Positions 11,001-22,400 of a stretch of DNA of 64,000 bases are shown in pieces. Each line of letters starts with the position of its first letter. Within the stretch, counting starts at the first letter, position 1. Under the pieces are notes generated by a model. That model saw nothing but the letters and a program-made list of their open reading frames with translations, did no database searches and was not told the origin of the DNA. Source of the stretch: Ascaphus truei. Lineage: Eukaryota; Chordata; Amphibia; Anura; Ascaphidae. A program made the translations under genes and the position numbers. The stretch lies in the NCBI GenBank assembly GCA_036426205.1, contig CM071568.1:215555245-215619244 (forward strand), written 5' to 3'.

Positions 11001-13496
11001 TACTACAGAATGTTTTTTTTTTTTTTTTTTTTGCTTTTTCAAAACCAGCACTTGTCACAATGGAAAGAGTAGGCATGGAGCTCTTTCTAAGTTTGACTTG
11101 GCTTTTCAACAAGCCTCTAAATTGGCCTTTATAATTTTGTCAGATTTCTTTCCTGTGATCACCAGTTCTGGGAGCCTCCTCATTGGACCTCCTGAGTATT
11201 AGTCAAAGAAGGAATTCATGCTCAAATTCATCTTCATGATGACCTCAACAAAATGTTTCTAAGAGATACTACACACAACATGCTAGATGTGTTCATGCCC
11301 ATGCACACTGTTTGGTTCTTCCTCCCTGATGTGTTGATGTCTATCCTTTCATTTTTCTTTATGGCATTACTGTACCTCGTATATCATTGTAAAAATGCTT
11401 CAGGTATTTTCCATGTTGGAGGTAATACTGGTGTGAAAACCTTATTAGCAGAGACTGAGATTTTCCCAGCCTTGCTTTACAACTCACGGCAGCTTTTAAA
11501 ATGTATACCTTCGTTTTCTTTTTCTTTCATTCAATACAACTCTCCCATACTAAAAGCTTTATCTATTGCATATGCTGTGTATATTATTGTATTTTTCTAC
11601 AGTTATTGTGAAGTGGTACTGCATGCTTTGTTTGGATCAGCTGTAGGTGTCAAATGGGTTATGAAAGCTGTTGCTACCATTAACCTTTAGTTCCAATATC
11701 TCTTAAAGGAGGATTTACTAATTGTATCTCCAGCTCTCTCTTAATCATCAACATTCCTACAACCCTGAAGCAGCTGGTTATAAAGAAGTACTTAAATTGT
11801 CATCCTGAGGTGAAGACTGTCTGCAACTAACATGTTGTAATGACATGTCTCAATGTTACAGATTTGATAGCTGTTTTTGTTTACATACCTAGAAAATATT
11901 TTATTTATGGCTGCAGCTCACAGGGAATTTAATTGATGGATGCAAGGTATTTGTTATGTTCTCTATGTCTAAGTAAGTAATGCTACATGTACTGTATGTG
12001 TAAGAACTCCATAGGTTTTCTATTTTGTTCTAAAGTTGCAAGAATTGTAATTATTGATTTTTATTTATTTTTTGTTCTAATGTTAGGCTTTTGGAACACG
12101 CTGTGCTTTCTGATATGTAGTGGTGGTTCACTGGTAATGGCCCGTTTTTGATCATATCAGAAATTGCTTTTGTGAGTGCTGGATCTTTTGTGATGTATCA
12201 ATTAAAAATACTCGACATACAGTAGGCAGAAGGCATAGCAAAGGATGAAAGAAACCAATCGGGTGTGAGGTTCCACAGCACACACAGTAGGAGAACGGGC
12301 AGACTACAGTAGATTTGCCGGGTGGATCTGTTCTGCCATAATTTTTTATACTTCTGTTACAGTATACGTAAGCATTTTTGATTAAGGTTTTCTAGACTAC
12401 TACGACTTTTGCCATGGACAACCATTCTTTTTTTGCTGGTTGCATTATTAGTATCAGTCTCTGGCTGTCACAAATCATTTTGGTTACAACTTGAGTCCCT
12501 CAAGATTCAGTGCTATTTTCACTGCCTATGTGTGAAAGGAACTATGGCCCCTTGGACTAACTATAATTGTGTTTGTATAGTTGGGGTAGAAAACACTCTC
12601 AAAAGTCTAATCTTGTATAAACAATTACAAGCATGGAGCCTGCACATAAATGTAAAATGCAAATACACCGATTGGTGAACAAATGACCAACGTTTCAGAC
12701 CCACTGGCCTTGTCATTCTTGTCCATTTCTAATTTCCCACCATGTCATTTTTCACTTATACAAGTATTTACATTTTACATATTGTGCAGCAATCATTATT
12801 TTATGTTATAAATGTCATGCTATCTGTTTGTAAAACAGCATTTATTAATTTATACCCCAGTGGTCCAATTTTATACAGTTTAATGCTAAAAAACCTCATA
12901 GTCCAAGCACCAACAAACTAACCACTTTGACTACCACACAAGATATACCTGTTGCAGGCTAGTGGGAGTCCATACATAGTGGTGTTTAAAGGGACAATAG
13001 TGTTTGGATATTGGAGTCCTGAGTTCATTAAGCTGTCTTTGTTTGGAGAAATACGAAGATTCAAGTGTTATAATAGTTTAATACATGGACATTTCCTGGT
13101 CAGCATCGCTAGGGGTATTTCCTCTATTTTTCCAAGCACCAACAAAAAATAGTTTCAATATATGCAGCATTTGATTACCATTTATTGAAAACTAATTGCC
13201 TTAGCTGCCAATTGATTGCTTCTCCCGTGATGGATCAGCAAAATCCTGTTTCCCAGGGTTCACTAAATGGCTGCTTTTCAGTTTCAAATCAATCCTTCAG
13301 TCAGTGTAACTTACAGTAGCAGCTACAATGTATTCTTATATTACCAAGGCAACATTATCTATTGTTACAGTTTAGAACTAAAACTGCTGGGAACATTGGC
13401 AACAAATGATCACAAACATGAAAGTGTTGCAAATATCTTACACAGCTGGGGAAGTGTGCTAAAGCCTGCTATAGAAATCAAAGGATGCTCAGTATA
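8033..13496. other. mostly unique intronic sequence
   Basis: No exon, RNA gene or well-bounded transposon was recognised in this 5.4 kb. Minor items are A/T homopolymers (8876-8885, 9690-9725 with an AATAA-rich tail, 11012-11032) and a possible decayed hAT end near 8486 (TTTGGGAATCACTGCAC). A hammerhead-like motif is listed separately at 12677-12720. A 145-codon open frame at 11253-11690 resembles no family I know. Confidence 0.45.
12677..12720 (-). ncRNA. hammerhead-like motif (Penelope pLTR-type), degenerate
   Basis: On the reverse strand the order is TGACAA, a short hairpin GGCC-AGTG-GGTC, then TGAAACGTTGGTC. This is the arrangement of the minimal type I hammerhead ribozymes found in Penelope-like elements: degenerate CUGAUGA box, helix II, GAAAC box, tiny helix III, and cleavage triplet GUC. 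The first box departs from consensus, so activity is doubtful. No Penelope coding sequence adjoins it. The identification is inference from pattern. Confidence 0.35.
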
Positions 13497-13500
13497 TTAA

Positions 13501-13950
13501 AGCTGCAGTTCAGTCAATATCCTGCATGTGTGTTCTTTTTAATAAATCCGTTCTGTAGTAAGAAAAAATACTTTTAGCATTTTCTGTTTTTAAAAAAAAA
13601 ACTTTGAAAGACCAATTTTCTTGTATTCTATTTTAACAAGCATTTGCTAAGGCACGGCCCCTTCATGTCCTGTCACAAGCTCTGGCACACCCCTTTGTAA
13701 GCCCTGCCCTCCCTCTAGCACATGTCAGTGCAGGAGTGCTCATGAATATTCATGAGCTTCCACTGAGAGACAGAAGCAGGAGAAAAACAGATGCCTTCAC
13801 TAATGATGTCACCAAATTTCGTCTATCAATACATGGAGAACGAATTGACCTGCAGCTATACAGTTCTTTAGGTAATTAGAGATTGCCCACATGAAACTAT
13901 TGAAGTAAAAAAATTAATTAAAAAAAAAAAAAAAAGACTGAACTGCAGCT
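13501..13950. mobile_element. piggyBac-type MITE (TTAA target)
   Basis: Perfect 15-bp terminal inverted repeats (AGCTGCAGTTCAGTC and GACTGAACTGCAGCT) are bounded by TTAA on both sides (13497-13500 and 13951-13954). TTAA duplication is the hallmark of piggyBac transposition, although these termini do not begin with the usual CCY, so the superfamily assignment is tentative. The 450-bp interior is A/T-rich with no ORF. It also holds the only GC-rich patch nearby, at about 13650-13770. Confidence 0.8.
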
Positions 13951-14001
13951 TTAAAACTCATAAAAAATGGCATCAATAGTTGAATTAAAAAAAGTAGTAT
14001 T

Positions 14002-14043
<42 letters not shown>

Positions 14044-14044
14044 A
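14002..14044 (+). repeat. (TAC)n microsatellite
   Basis: About 14 perfect TAC/ACT trinucleotides. It lies about 50 bases past the TTAA MITE. Confidence 0.95.
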
Positions 14045-14699
14045 CTGATTTATTAAAACAAACCACATACAGGATATTGCTTAGATTGCTCCTTTTTTTA
14101 ATTAACTGTCACATAGTTACCAAATTGGTTAGCCTATGAAGAAATAAGTGTTTCCTAACTCGCCTCAATTATATGATCCCTCTATCTGTACCAGTCAATT
14201 TTTCTTTTATTAAATTGCAGCATCCATTACTACATTTGCTGAATTAACGCCACACGTTTTCTTTTTCCCTTCTTGGAATTCAAACAGTACCTGGATGTAC
14301 TAATATTAGACCAATTCCCACAAAATCTAATACTTGTCTAAGGATCATCCCCTGGAACGCATTATTTTCTGTCTTGGTTCAAAAAATAAGTTGGAATTTC
14401 TTAATTGTTATACTGTGCAACACACTTCAGGCGTGGTCTGCTGTATTTCCTTAAAGCAGCAATACTAAATCTCCCCCTCCCCCTTCTCTTATTTTTGTAT
14501 GTAAAGCATGTGACAATGTGTAATTCTACATTCTTACCCAAGATGGCAATCATTTGGTGCTCCTGTTATAAAGCTCCTGGGAACTGCCAGCAGGCCTTCA
14601 CCTGTGAGCGAGTTTGGAGTATGGGGATCCAGGATCTCCTTCAGATAGCTTGGATCCTGATTATGTAGCTCCCCTCTCTTTTTTTTTTTTTAAATGTCA

Positions 14700-14890
14700 A
14701 CAAGCCAAAACAGGTTCGCCCACCTTATAGGCAACCAGTGCACAGAATGGAGAACAGGTGGCAGGTCCAGTTATTTAACAATCTGGTTGCAGTATTCTGC
14801 AAAAACTGCAGGAGGCACAGTTCTGTTTCATGAAGATACAGATAAAGTGCATTGTTGTAGTCTAGGAATGAGGACATACAGACATGAGCC
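14700..14890 (-). pseudogene. LINE (L2-like) reverse transcriptase C-terminal fragment
   Basis: The reverse-strand frame reads LDYNNALYLYLHETELCLLQ and continues with a QNTATRLLNN block. This matches the conserved 'LDYCNALY..LP...L..LQ..QNAAARLL' segment just after the polymerase domain of L2/CR1-group LINE proteins. The following 'LHWLPV'-type block is degraded (CTGCL-VGEP). Only this ~60-residue relic survives, and a MITE sits immediately beyond it at 14898. Confidence 0.65.
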
Positions 14891-14897
14891 TGTGTAC

Positions 14898-15050
14898 GGC
14901 CGCGCGTATAGTGCCCGCGACGCGTGATGTCACCTGTCGCCGCTAGCAAAAGTTGAATTTCGCAATGCGGTGGCGCGGGTGACCAGGCCATTGATTGTTT
15001 CAGGGGCTGTCACGAGGCGACAGCCCCTGAAAAATCAAATCTTCTCGGCT
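14898..15050. mobile_element. TWA-target MITE, 'CTTATAGTGCC' family, copy 2 (one end)
   Basis: It begins GGCCGCGCGTATAGTGCCCG, like the other members, and shares the internal CAGGGGCTGTC/GACAGCCCCTG hairpin and 'GAAAAATCAAAT' tract with the 45.1-kb copy. The right terminus is missing, so it is truncated near 15050. Confidence 0.65.
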
Positions 15051-16457
15051 TAGAAAAATCAGAGTTTAGCAGGTGGGAACCAGTTGGTGGACCCCCGTAG
15101 TAGTCTTCGTGTCATCAGACGCCAAGCTTCCATCATGAGCACCTATGTCTCATCAGTACTCAACTTCAAGCAACTGGCCTCATCCAGCCATGGATCTCCG
15201 CTAGACATTCAATGATAACTGATGCCCTTTGCACAAAAGGACCCAATATTAGTTATGTGTGTAATCTGCATAGCAGTGACAACCCAGACCATATCGTCTG
15301 AAACTGTCGCCCAGCGGTAGCATCTATGGCACTCCACATATTGGGCACTGGTAGAGAAGAGAATACTCCCGAAGACCCTCTGATAGATCTACCAGTGAGA
15401 ATACTTGAACCAGCGGAGGACTGTGCTTTCCAGTCCACAAAATTCCCTCAGACACTCTATTAAAATCCCAAGGTCAAGGAGGACTAGGATTCAACAGTCA
15501 CTTTTGTCTCATCACTAAAAGATCATTAAGCACACGAAGCAGAGCTGTCTCAGTATCATGCCATTTCCTGACTGAAAAAGTGGTCATCCATTTATTACCC
15601 ATTTCAATTACTTTCCCTAGAAAAGGAATGTTTTATACGGGCCTGTAGTTAATAGACCATTCCGGTCCTGATTTAATGAAGTCATTTTTAGAATGGGTTG
15701 GACTGTTTTATTTATCTTCAGATGGTCTCTGTTTGCAAAATAACACAAAAAACTCACTTCTGTTTTGGCCAATAGTGGGTTGATGTTATGAGCACACCGT
15801 ATAAGATTTAATTGGTGCTTATGCCCATTACATCGTTTTCAAGTTTTGTATACTTGAAAATAAGATTCATGCCTCAGTGTAGAAATCTACTGAGAAGTAA
15901 CACTAAAACTTAAGTGGTTAAACATGTTGCCCCCTAACTGATCTGCACTTATTGTTTTTCATGCTGTTTTGAGACTGGAGACAATCTAGAGTCCTACTCT
16001 GTCAAAAATATTGTTGCCGGTGAGACTAATACATTTTTGTAACTGGCATTTTTCATAGCCATTCAGAAACATGTTTGTGTCTTTCTTCCTTTTTAAGAAA
16101 TGTATTCTGTCTTTTTTGCTACTGATCAATCTTATTTTTTTTCCCTCTCCTACATTTCTTTTGTGCTATTTATTGTTTTGCCTTCCTTAAGCTCTCTTCC
16201 TGCTCTTTGGGAAGCTCCTTGAAATAGGGGACCTCTGTTTCATACCAGTATGTGTTCTAGGAATATATCTCAATGTTCTATTGGTAAGGTCTTTCACAGC
16301 CTCTACGCTGTGACGATTATTGGCGCCTTTTAATAATTGTGATAACATTCCAGCGACATTTGGTGCTTAAACTTTATCAGTGGAGACTCTGAATTGAGTT
16401 TCCTTCAGACGTCAAGACCATTCTATAATTACTAAAAAGATTGACCGTACTAAACTG
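15051..16457. other. intronic sequence without clear features
   Basis: I see no gene or bounded repeat. The first ~450 bases are somewhat GC-richer and may be an unrecognised old element. The rest is AT-rich. Confidence 0.4.
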
Positions 16458-17848
16458 TGTGACGGTGAAGAGGTAGCCAGGCTCACTAATAAAGGTTAAG
16501 CCCGTTTGTTTACCTCTGATCTATGTTTTGGGGTTCAGGAGTGTCAGCTCTTGGTCTCCACTGTTATAAAAGCATTACCTGTAATTATGCGGCAAATAAT
16601 TTTGTGTTTTTACCTTTCGAGGGATGCCAGCAAGCAGGGATTGCTGTGGTATGAGTTTCAGGCGGGTGAGGGGGGTGCATGTAGACACATTGTCTCGATA
16701 ATATCTCCCTTTGAAAATGCTTGCGCGACTCACCACTAGGAGTCCCTGCTTCAGCACAGCCCAGAAAGGCAAATGGGGCATAGGGATGTGAGGTGTCCCT
16801 GAAACAGTCAAGGAGTCCCTAGGTTAATGGGGCCGCCCAGGTCACCCAGAACCGGTATCAGGGTTCTGGGGATACTCCAATCATCTACAAGGTTGTGAGG
16901 GGACTTTTAAAAGTCCTGTCCTAAGTTTATTTTATAGAGTGTGGGGAATATGGCTAGTAAGAAATAACGTGCAGTTTCTTATTCTATTTCCCATAACCAA
17001 AAGACTTTGGATATTTTTAAAGTGTATATTTTATGGAACAGTGTGTTTTAAAACATATCTGTTTGTGCACAGAAATGAGCTGGGACTTTCAAAACCAATG
17101 CTCTGACAGGCCACTGGGCTTCCAAGTGGTGCCAGGAGGTCTGGCAGGATATCTGGAGATGAAAGACCAGAGGATAATCAAGGTGTCAAGTACATTTGGA
17201 CAGGAGGGATGGATTCAAGTATCCACATCCTGAGATCAATGGAGGCTCTTTGCATTTCTATTGATCCCACCAGACTGGCAGGAGCCTGTCACCGTGGGTG
17301 GCATTGAGGGAACCAGGACTAGAGGTGCAAAATTGCCCATGCCCCTTGGTTCATTCAAATTTTCAGGTAACCCTGTTGTCTACCAGCTTGTCTCTGATTG
17401 GCTGCAGAGAAATTTCTCACGTTTTGGATTGGGCTATAGTAGTTTTTAATTGAAAGTCGGAGGTATTATAACCCCTTGCGCCCAATAGATAGTGTGTCTC
17501 ATAGTGCTCCAATCCGAGGTCTCTCATAGTGCTCCAATCCTCTTAAGATACTCATATTCTAAGTTTCCAGTTGCAAGTCTCGAGCAAGAAAAGGGCTGCT
17601 TCAGCGAAAAGCTGCCTTGAAAATTTTCTGTACTGTTTTTGCAACTGTTATCAGGGATAGGATTCCCTGCATCTATGAGAGTCTAGGTTGTTACCCCAAT
17701 TCCCAAGTAAGTTTATCTTTTTGCTGTAGTTTATGTAACATTGTTTTTGCCTTTTCCTGTGAATAAATTTCCAATGTATTTAATTAACTTGTTTTGCTCA
17801 ATGCATGATCCTGGTAAAAAGGTGTAAATGGCCTGGTCCCCAGTGACA
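16458..17848 (+). mobile_element. solo LTR (1391 bp) with perfect 5-bp duplication
   Basis: It starts TGTGACGG and ends CCCCAGTGACA, and is flanked on both sides by AACTG (16453-16457 and 17849-17853), a perfect target-site duplication. Promoter-like content includes ATTGG at 17394, a duplicated 'CTCATAGTGCTCCAATCC' module at about 17499-17539, and a TATTATAA box near 17465. A polyadenylation signal AATAAA lies near 17761. These place U3, R and U5 in plus orientation. No gag or pol is present. The long length suggests an ERV or Gypsy family with long LTRs, which I cannot name. Confidence 0.8.
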
Positions 17849-17853
17849 AACTG

Positions 17854-18704
17854 TAACATGAAACTCCTGGGATGCTTTCTGACATAAATTTATCATATAT
17901 GTGGAAATATTTGACTCTTTGTGTTTAGTGCTAATATTGTCTTTACAAACATGGTAAATGTAAACAGAAGCTTATTTTTCTTGCCTTTTTGAAGTTAAAG
18001 AAGAACTTTTTAATGACAGGTTCAACAACGTGCAAAGTGTTTTTGTTGATGAAGATCTTTCCCAGTTTCTAATAACAAAAGCTATGTACTGGCATACTCT
18101 GTGTTCACAATAACATCCTTGTTATTCGTTGTGTCTTGTTCTCTGTTAAATTCACGTTCTAACATATATTCCCCAGTCTAAACTGTTGAAGTTAATCATA
18201 GACTTGACGTATGAAATGTGTGCAAACAAGCACAACGTTCATGTTTTTCATTGGGAAGCCAGTATTTGGTACAGTCCGTTATTCTCTCGTAGCCCTCACC
18301 CAACAATGGACAATAAGCCGTGCTGTGCCCTGGTTACTCAGTTATTCTGTTACCAGGCATCTTTATACAATTGTCAATAGAAAAAAATACATTTTTGCTA
18401 TTTAGGTTTCAAACAGAGTCTTGGGCACAAATGCAATACGATGAAGAACCGTCATTATACCATTCTTGGGTCTTAATTTGGCTTTTGGCACATTATTATT
18501 ATTTCCTAGTCTATTCTTATTTCTCATGTTTCACTTTATTTTAGTTCCTAGCAGCCGCTTCACAGAAGCTCTTTTTCTCTATCGTTTAAAAATAAAAGAA
18601 TAAAAGTATTGCTTATTTCTACATGTGTAACCGATCCCATATCGATTATTTAGTGTCCGGTCAAGGATTTTCCTTTTTTCGAAAAATACATGGCATGGAA
18701 AAAA
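17854..18704. other. intron upstream of the ubiquitin-conjugating exon
   Basis: AT-rich unique sequence. I recognise no exon or repeat. The short open frames at 18186-18544 overlap each other in different frames and show no family resemblance. Confidence 0.5.
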
Positions 18705-18731
18705 AACATTCCTTTTTTTTTTTCTTTCCAG
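18705..18731 (+). other. splice acceptor: polypyrimidine tract and AG
   Basis: A run of pyrimidines (CATTCC, then eleven T, then CTTTCC) ends in AG at 18730-18731, directly before the ubiquitin-conjugating-enzyme exon. This is a strong U2-type acceptor. Confidence 0.88.
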
Positions 18732-18782
18732 AATTCAGAAGGAACTTGCAGAAATAACACTGGATCCTCCTCCAAACTGCAG
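18732..18782 (+). CDS. ube2e2: Internal exon of a UBE2E-group ubiquitin-conjugating enzyme (probably UBE2E2)
   Basis: This 51-bp internal exon encodes IQKELAEITLDPPPNC. The first base A completes a split Arg codon from the upstream exon, and the final AG starts a Ser codon finished downstream. The peptide is the beginning of the UBC fold (helix 1 and the following turn), about residues 60-75 of the ~201-residue UBE2E2. These E2 enzymes accept ubiquitin on an active-site Cys encoded further downstream, pass it to RING E3 ligases, and carry a longer N-terminal tail than UBE2D. The exon is bracketed by a strong acceptor and GTAAGT donor. 'AEI' rather than 'ADI' argues against UBE2E1. UBE2E3 has the same peptide, so choosing UBE2E2 rests on the very long introns (at least 18 kb and 45 kb without another exon found). 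Neighbouring exons were not found in the window. Confidence 0.85.
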
Positions 18783-18788
18783 GTAAGT
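18783..18788 (+). other. splice donor GTAAGT
   Basis: A consensus 5' splice site (AG|GTAAGT) directly follows the ubiquitin-conjugating-enzyme exon. Confidence 0.9.
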
Positions 18789-19183
18789 CATTACCACTTA
18801 TAATTGTCACAAATAGAGGAATGGTAAAAGTCTTTGAAACTGTCACATCATGTGACAATGATAACGGAATGTGATGGAGATGTGCTTCTGATATTTCGGG
18901 CTGGTATAAAGTAATCCTCATTCCTGGCATCACAACCACTTGAGAGATCTAATGTAACCCATGGTACGTCACATTGGTGTTTATATTTAATGTATTTGTT
19001 GACACCTTGTACCAAAGTTTTGGTGCCAATCTATTTGTTGCCAGGTATATTGATTGATAACTTTACCAGTCAGTTTAACTCTTCTGCCCTTTTTAGTCAA
19101 TTTTTAATTCTAAATGCATTTGATAAAATAAATGATGAAACCTGGTGATGTTATTGTAGTGTTGTATGGATTATATGTGCATA

Positions 19184-19414
19184 CAGCTCAACCCCCGTTA
19201 TAACGCGATCCATTACAACGCGAATCCGCTTATAACGCGATGTAAGCGTGGCTCCCAATTTTCATATTTATGATTTCTTTACAACACAATTATTGGTATC
19301 TTAAATACTTTATTGTACAATGCACACAATTGTACATTATTTCTAACGTGATCCGCTTATAACGCGATGTGATTCTTTGGACCCCAAGCACAGCGCTATA
19401 AGGGGGTTGAGCTG
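19184..19414. mobile_element. pogo/Tigger-type MITE (TA target)
   Basis: A 231-bp element has termini CAGCTCAACCCCCGTTATA and TATAAGGGGGTTGAGCTG. TA dinucleotides flank it at 19182-19183 and 19415-19416. The CAG start, TA duplication and 'GTTATAACGCG' subterminal sequence match Tigger/pogo elements of the Tc1/mariner superfamily. The motif CGCTTATAACGCGATGT occurs twice inside, with related versions at the left end. There is no coding capacity. Confidence 0.88.
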
Positions 19415-19416
19415 TA

Positions 19417-22400
19417 CTTGGAAACCTCTGTATATCCTACGCTAGGTGTAATAGGTTAGACCCCTGGGGGTAGGTAGTTTGGAGGGAGAACCGGTTTGCA
19501 ATTGGTACAAATCTGAAAACTTGAACCATCTCTACAGTGTGACACATGGTGCCTTCTAAACTAACTGTTTGTTTGCAAAGACATTAAGTAGAATATTGAC
19601 AATTCCTCCTCCATACCGGATACAAATTAATGATATGTTTGTCCCTAATGAAGCACGGGTGTGAAGTAATTAAAAAAATCAGAATGCATTGCCAAAAGCA
19701 TTGGAAATCAAAGTTCTCCTGCTCAATTTGATCTTGTTTTGACATGTTTCTTGTCGACATCACAATGTATTTAAGTCTCTGCATTTACACTTCTTTAACA
19801 CATTTATTTGATTTACAACAATCTCAATGCCTTTAATATTTTGTAATATTGGTATTCCATAATAAGGCATGCATTAAATCGTTCATTATATGTTTGTTCT
19901 GTGTTGTAATAGAAGTGTAGCAAGATTTATTTTGTGTCAATTATATTGTGCCTTGTCTCTTGAAAAAGCCACTGGCAGTGAGTGAGGAACATGCTTTTAT
20001 GTGTTGTAGTTGATTCTGCATGGTCTGTAGATAAAGTAATGACACTTACAGAAACACTCTGTTCGAGGAAGTGACCTTTTTAGTAATTGACTCTGATGCA
20101 TATTTCAGTTTGAGTGGATAAATATTTTGCTCTCCAGATCAAACCTCATTTGAAGGGTGCACAATGTGTCAGTTTTTGTAGGGCTGCCAGTCCAAAGTCT
20201 TGTAATATCATTTTTTTTGTGTGTTTTGTTTGTAGGCTGTTAATTTGCACCAACAATGTCTGAAGACAGGCACAGATCTGCATAAGAGTTAGATGTCAGA
20301 ATATGTGAAATGTTCTCTTGTGCATCAGTGATAACAATTTTTTTTTAGTTGTGGGATTTAAGGTCACATTGAATAGTGAAGTAATTCACCCATGCTATGG
20401 AGAAAAGAAAAACCAGAAGCGCACAACTCTCCTTTTAAGCCAACCATAAACCCAATACTTCCTAGGAGAAATTGCTGTGTATTGCTTTCCAGTAGACGGT
20501 TCCCTGAAATAATTGAGCAATGTCTACATCATAAATAAAAGGAATGGAAAGTAGAGCACTGCAGAGGGCTGAAGGCAAAAAAGTAACTATTTATTGGGCA
20601 TATAAGCCAAATGGACAAACACACATGATAAAAAACCCTATTCATTTATATATGGACACCGCAGTATTGGTAGCATCAGCTTGGGGTTCTCCCCCTTTTT
20701 TCTCTACATCATAAATACAGATTGTTGCGTCTTCATTTTTTTTCACTTTCAATGGGGTCACCTTTTTGGCCTGGGTCATTAATCTTCCTTATATTCCCAG
20801 TGCATCGGCGAGCTAGATAGAAGAAGAGGGCACTTGAAAGTTATGGGAGGTGAAATATAAAACATAAAACAATGTACGGTGGAGCTGCAATGGTCAAGTT
20901 ACCCATAGTTACCTTCATTTCTATCCCTTGCTGTCCCATCTAGCATTGAACAGGTGAAATAGATTTCTTCACTCTCAATATAGGTCATGCAAACAGCACA
21001 GCTTTAAAGTAAAACCAGTATTTGTAGCCTACTATAAGAAATATGATGGCACCTTTTTAATACTTTTAGTTGATCAAAATTGTCATCAGATGCTTTGCAG
21101 TAATGCCAAATGTAAAAACTGGCAGCTACTTTTTTCTTTTTGGCCCTTAATTTCAGGTCCAGGGAACCCCAGCTTCTAGATATACTTAACTCTGGAGGGG
21201 GTTCCGGTATCTCTTTGCCGTTTTAAGCACCCACGTCACATGGGATAATAGAAAGCCACATTGGGTGACGTAATGGCCATAATGTGAACCTCAAGATGTG
21301 AGCCAGAGTGGCTAATGACGCCCACTACGGAGGTCTGTATCTGCGGAAGCAGGGTGTCTCTGGTGTTGAAATTAATGGGGTTGAGTGCCGGACACACCCT
21401 GCTTTAATTCAGAATTATTTTTTTTTTAAAAAGACCTGGATTGCCGTTGTAAGATGTTCTTTGTAATAAACAAGGTTACAGTATTAACCTTATAGCGGGG
21501 ATATTTCATAATTTAAATGCTTTGTTTAATCCCCGTATGCTCGTTTTAATAGTAATACTTTAAACAATAATGCCATCAATATTATAACACTACGGTCTAG
21601 ACTCCCTTAGCTCTGTTCAATCACATATTTTGCATGTTCAAACACTAAATGCAACTTGCATGTGTCTGAAAGAAGTGCGTGTGCTTGTGTATTTTCCTCA
21701 AAAGCAAGAAGGGGTGCAACATATAATGAAATCTTTTATATCAATAATTAAAAAGCAAAATGTAATGCTCTCTCAAAATAGATTTAAAAAAATACGAAAT
21801 TGCCTGGTAAAATAGACTGCTGGTTTCAAACTCGATTGAGGGATCAGTCTCTATATATGTATTTATCTTTATATACTATACTTTTACTCCAGTTCAAGAA
21901 CTTAATCATGTTGATAGACCGTTTAACTAATTAACAAAAAAACATTCTTAAATGAGCAATCCAGCCTAAAGTGTGTGTGTTTGTGTGTGTATACACAGAT
22001 AGAAACTGGAGCTCTCTCCAGAGCTGAACCACACTTTTTTTTCTTTCCTTTTTTTTTCCAGCTACAGGGACCTCTTCCGGTTCCTGAGATAATAGGGAAG
22101 TTACTGGTATTACTTACTGGTTTTTAAAGGGGAAATAATTGGCCATCCAGTAGGAAGCCACAACCGATGTTGCAGCTTCTTACTTGCCATTGATTTGGCA
22201 GCGATTGTTTCCCCTGAGGGAGACCTAAACCTGGTAACTTCACCTGTAAGAATCTCGGGAGCCAAGGGACCCCATAGCTAAAAATGGTGGTGTTTGACTC
22301 AGAGGGGACCCCCAGGCTCCCACTCTGTCAAAAAAATAACTAAAATGAGGGCTAAAAAACAGGAGGAAGAGGGAACTGCTCTTTTAAATTAAATTAAATT

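Noticed and set aside
13998..14044. Trinucleotide array considered as a CRISPR-like or coding repeat
   Set aside because: It is a plain TAC microsatellite with no spacers.
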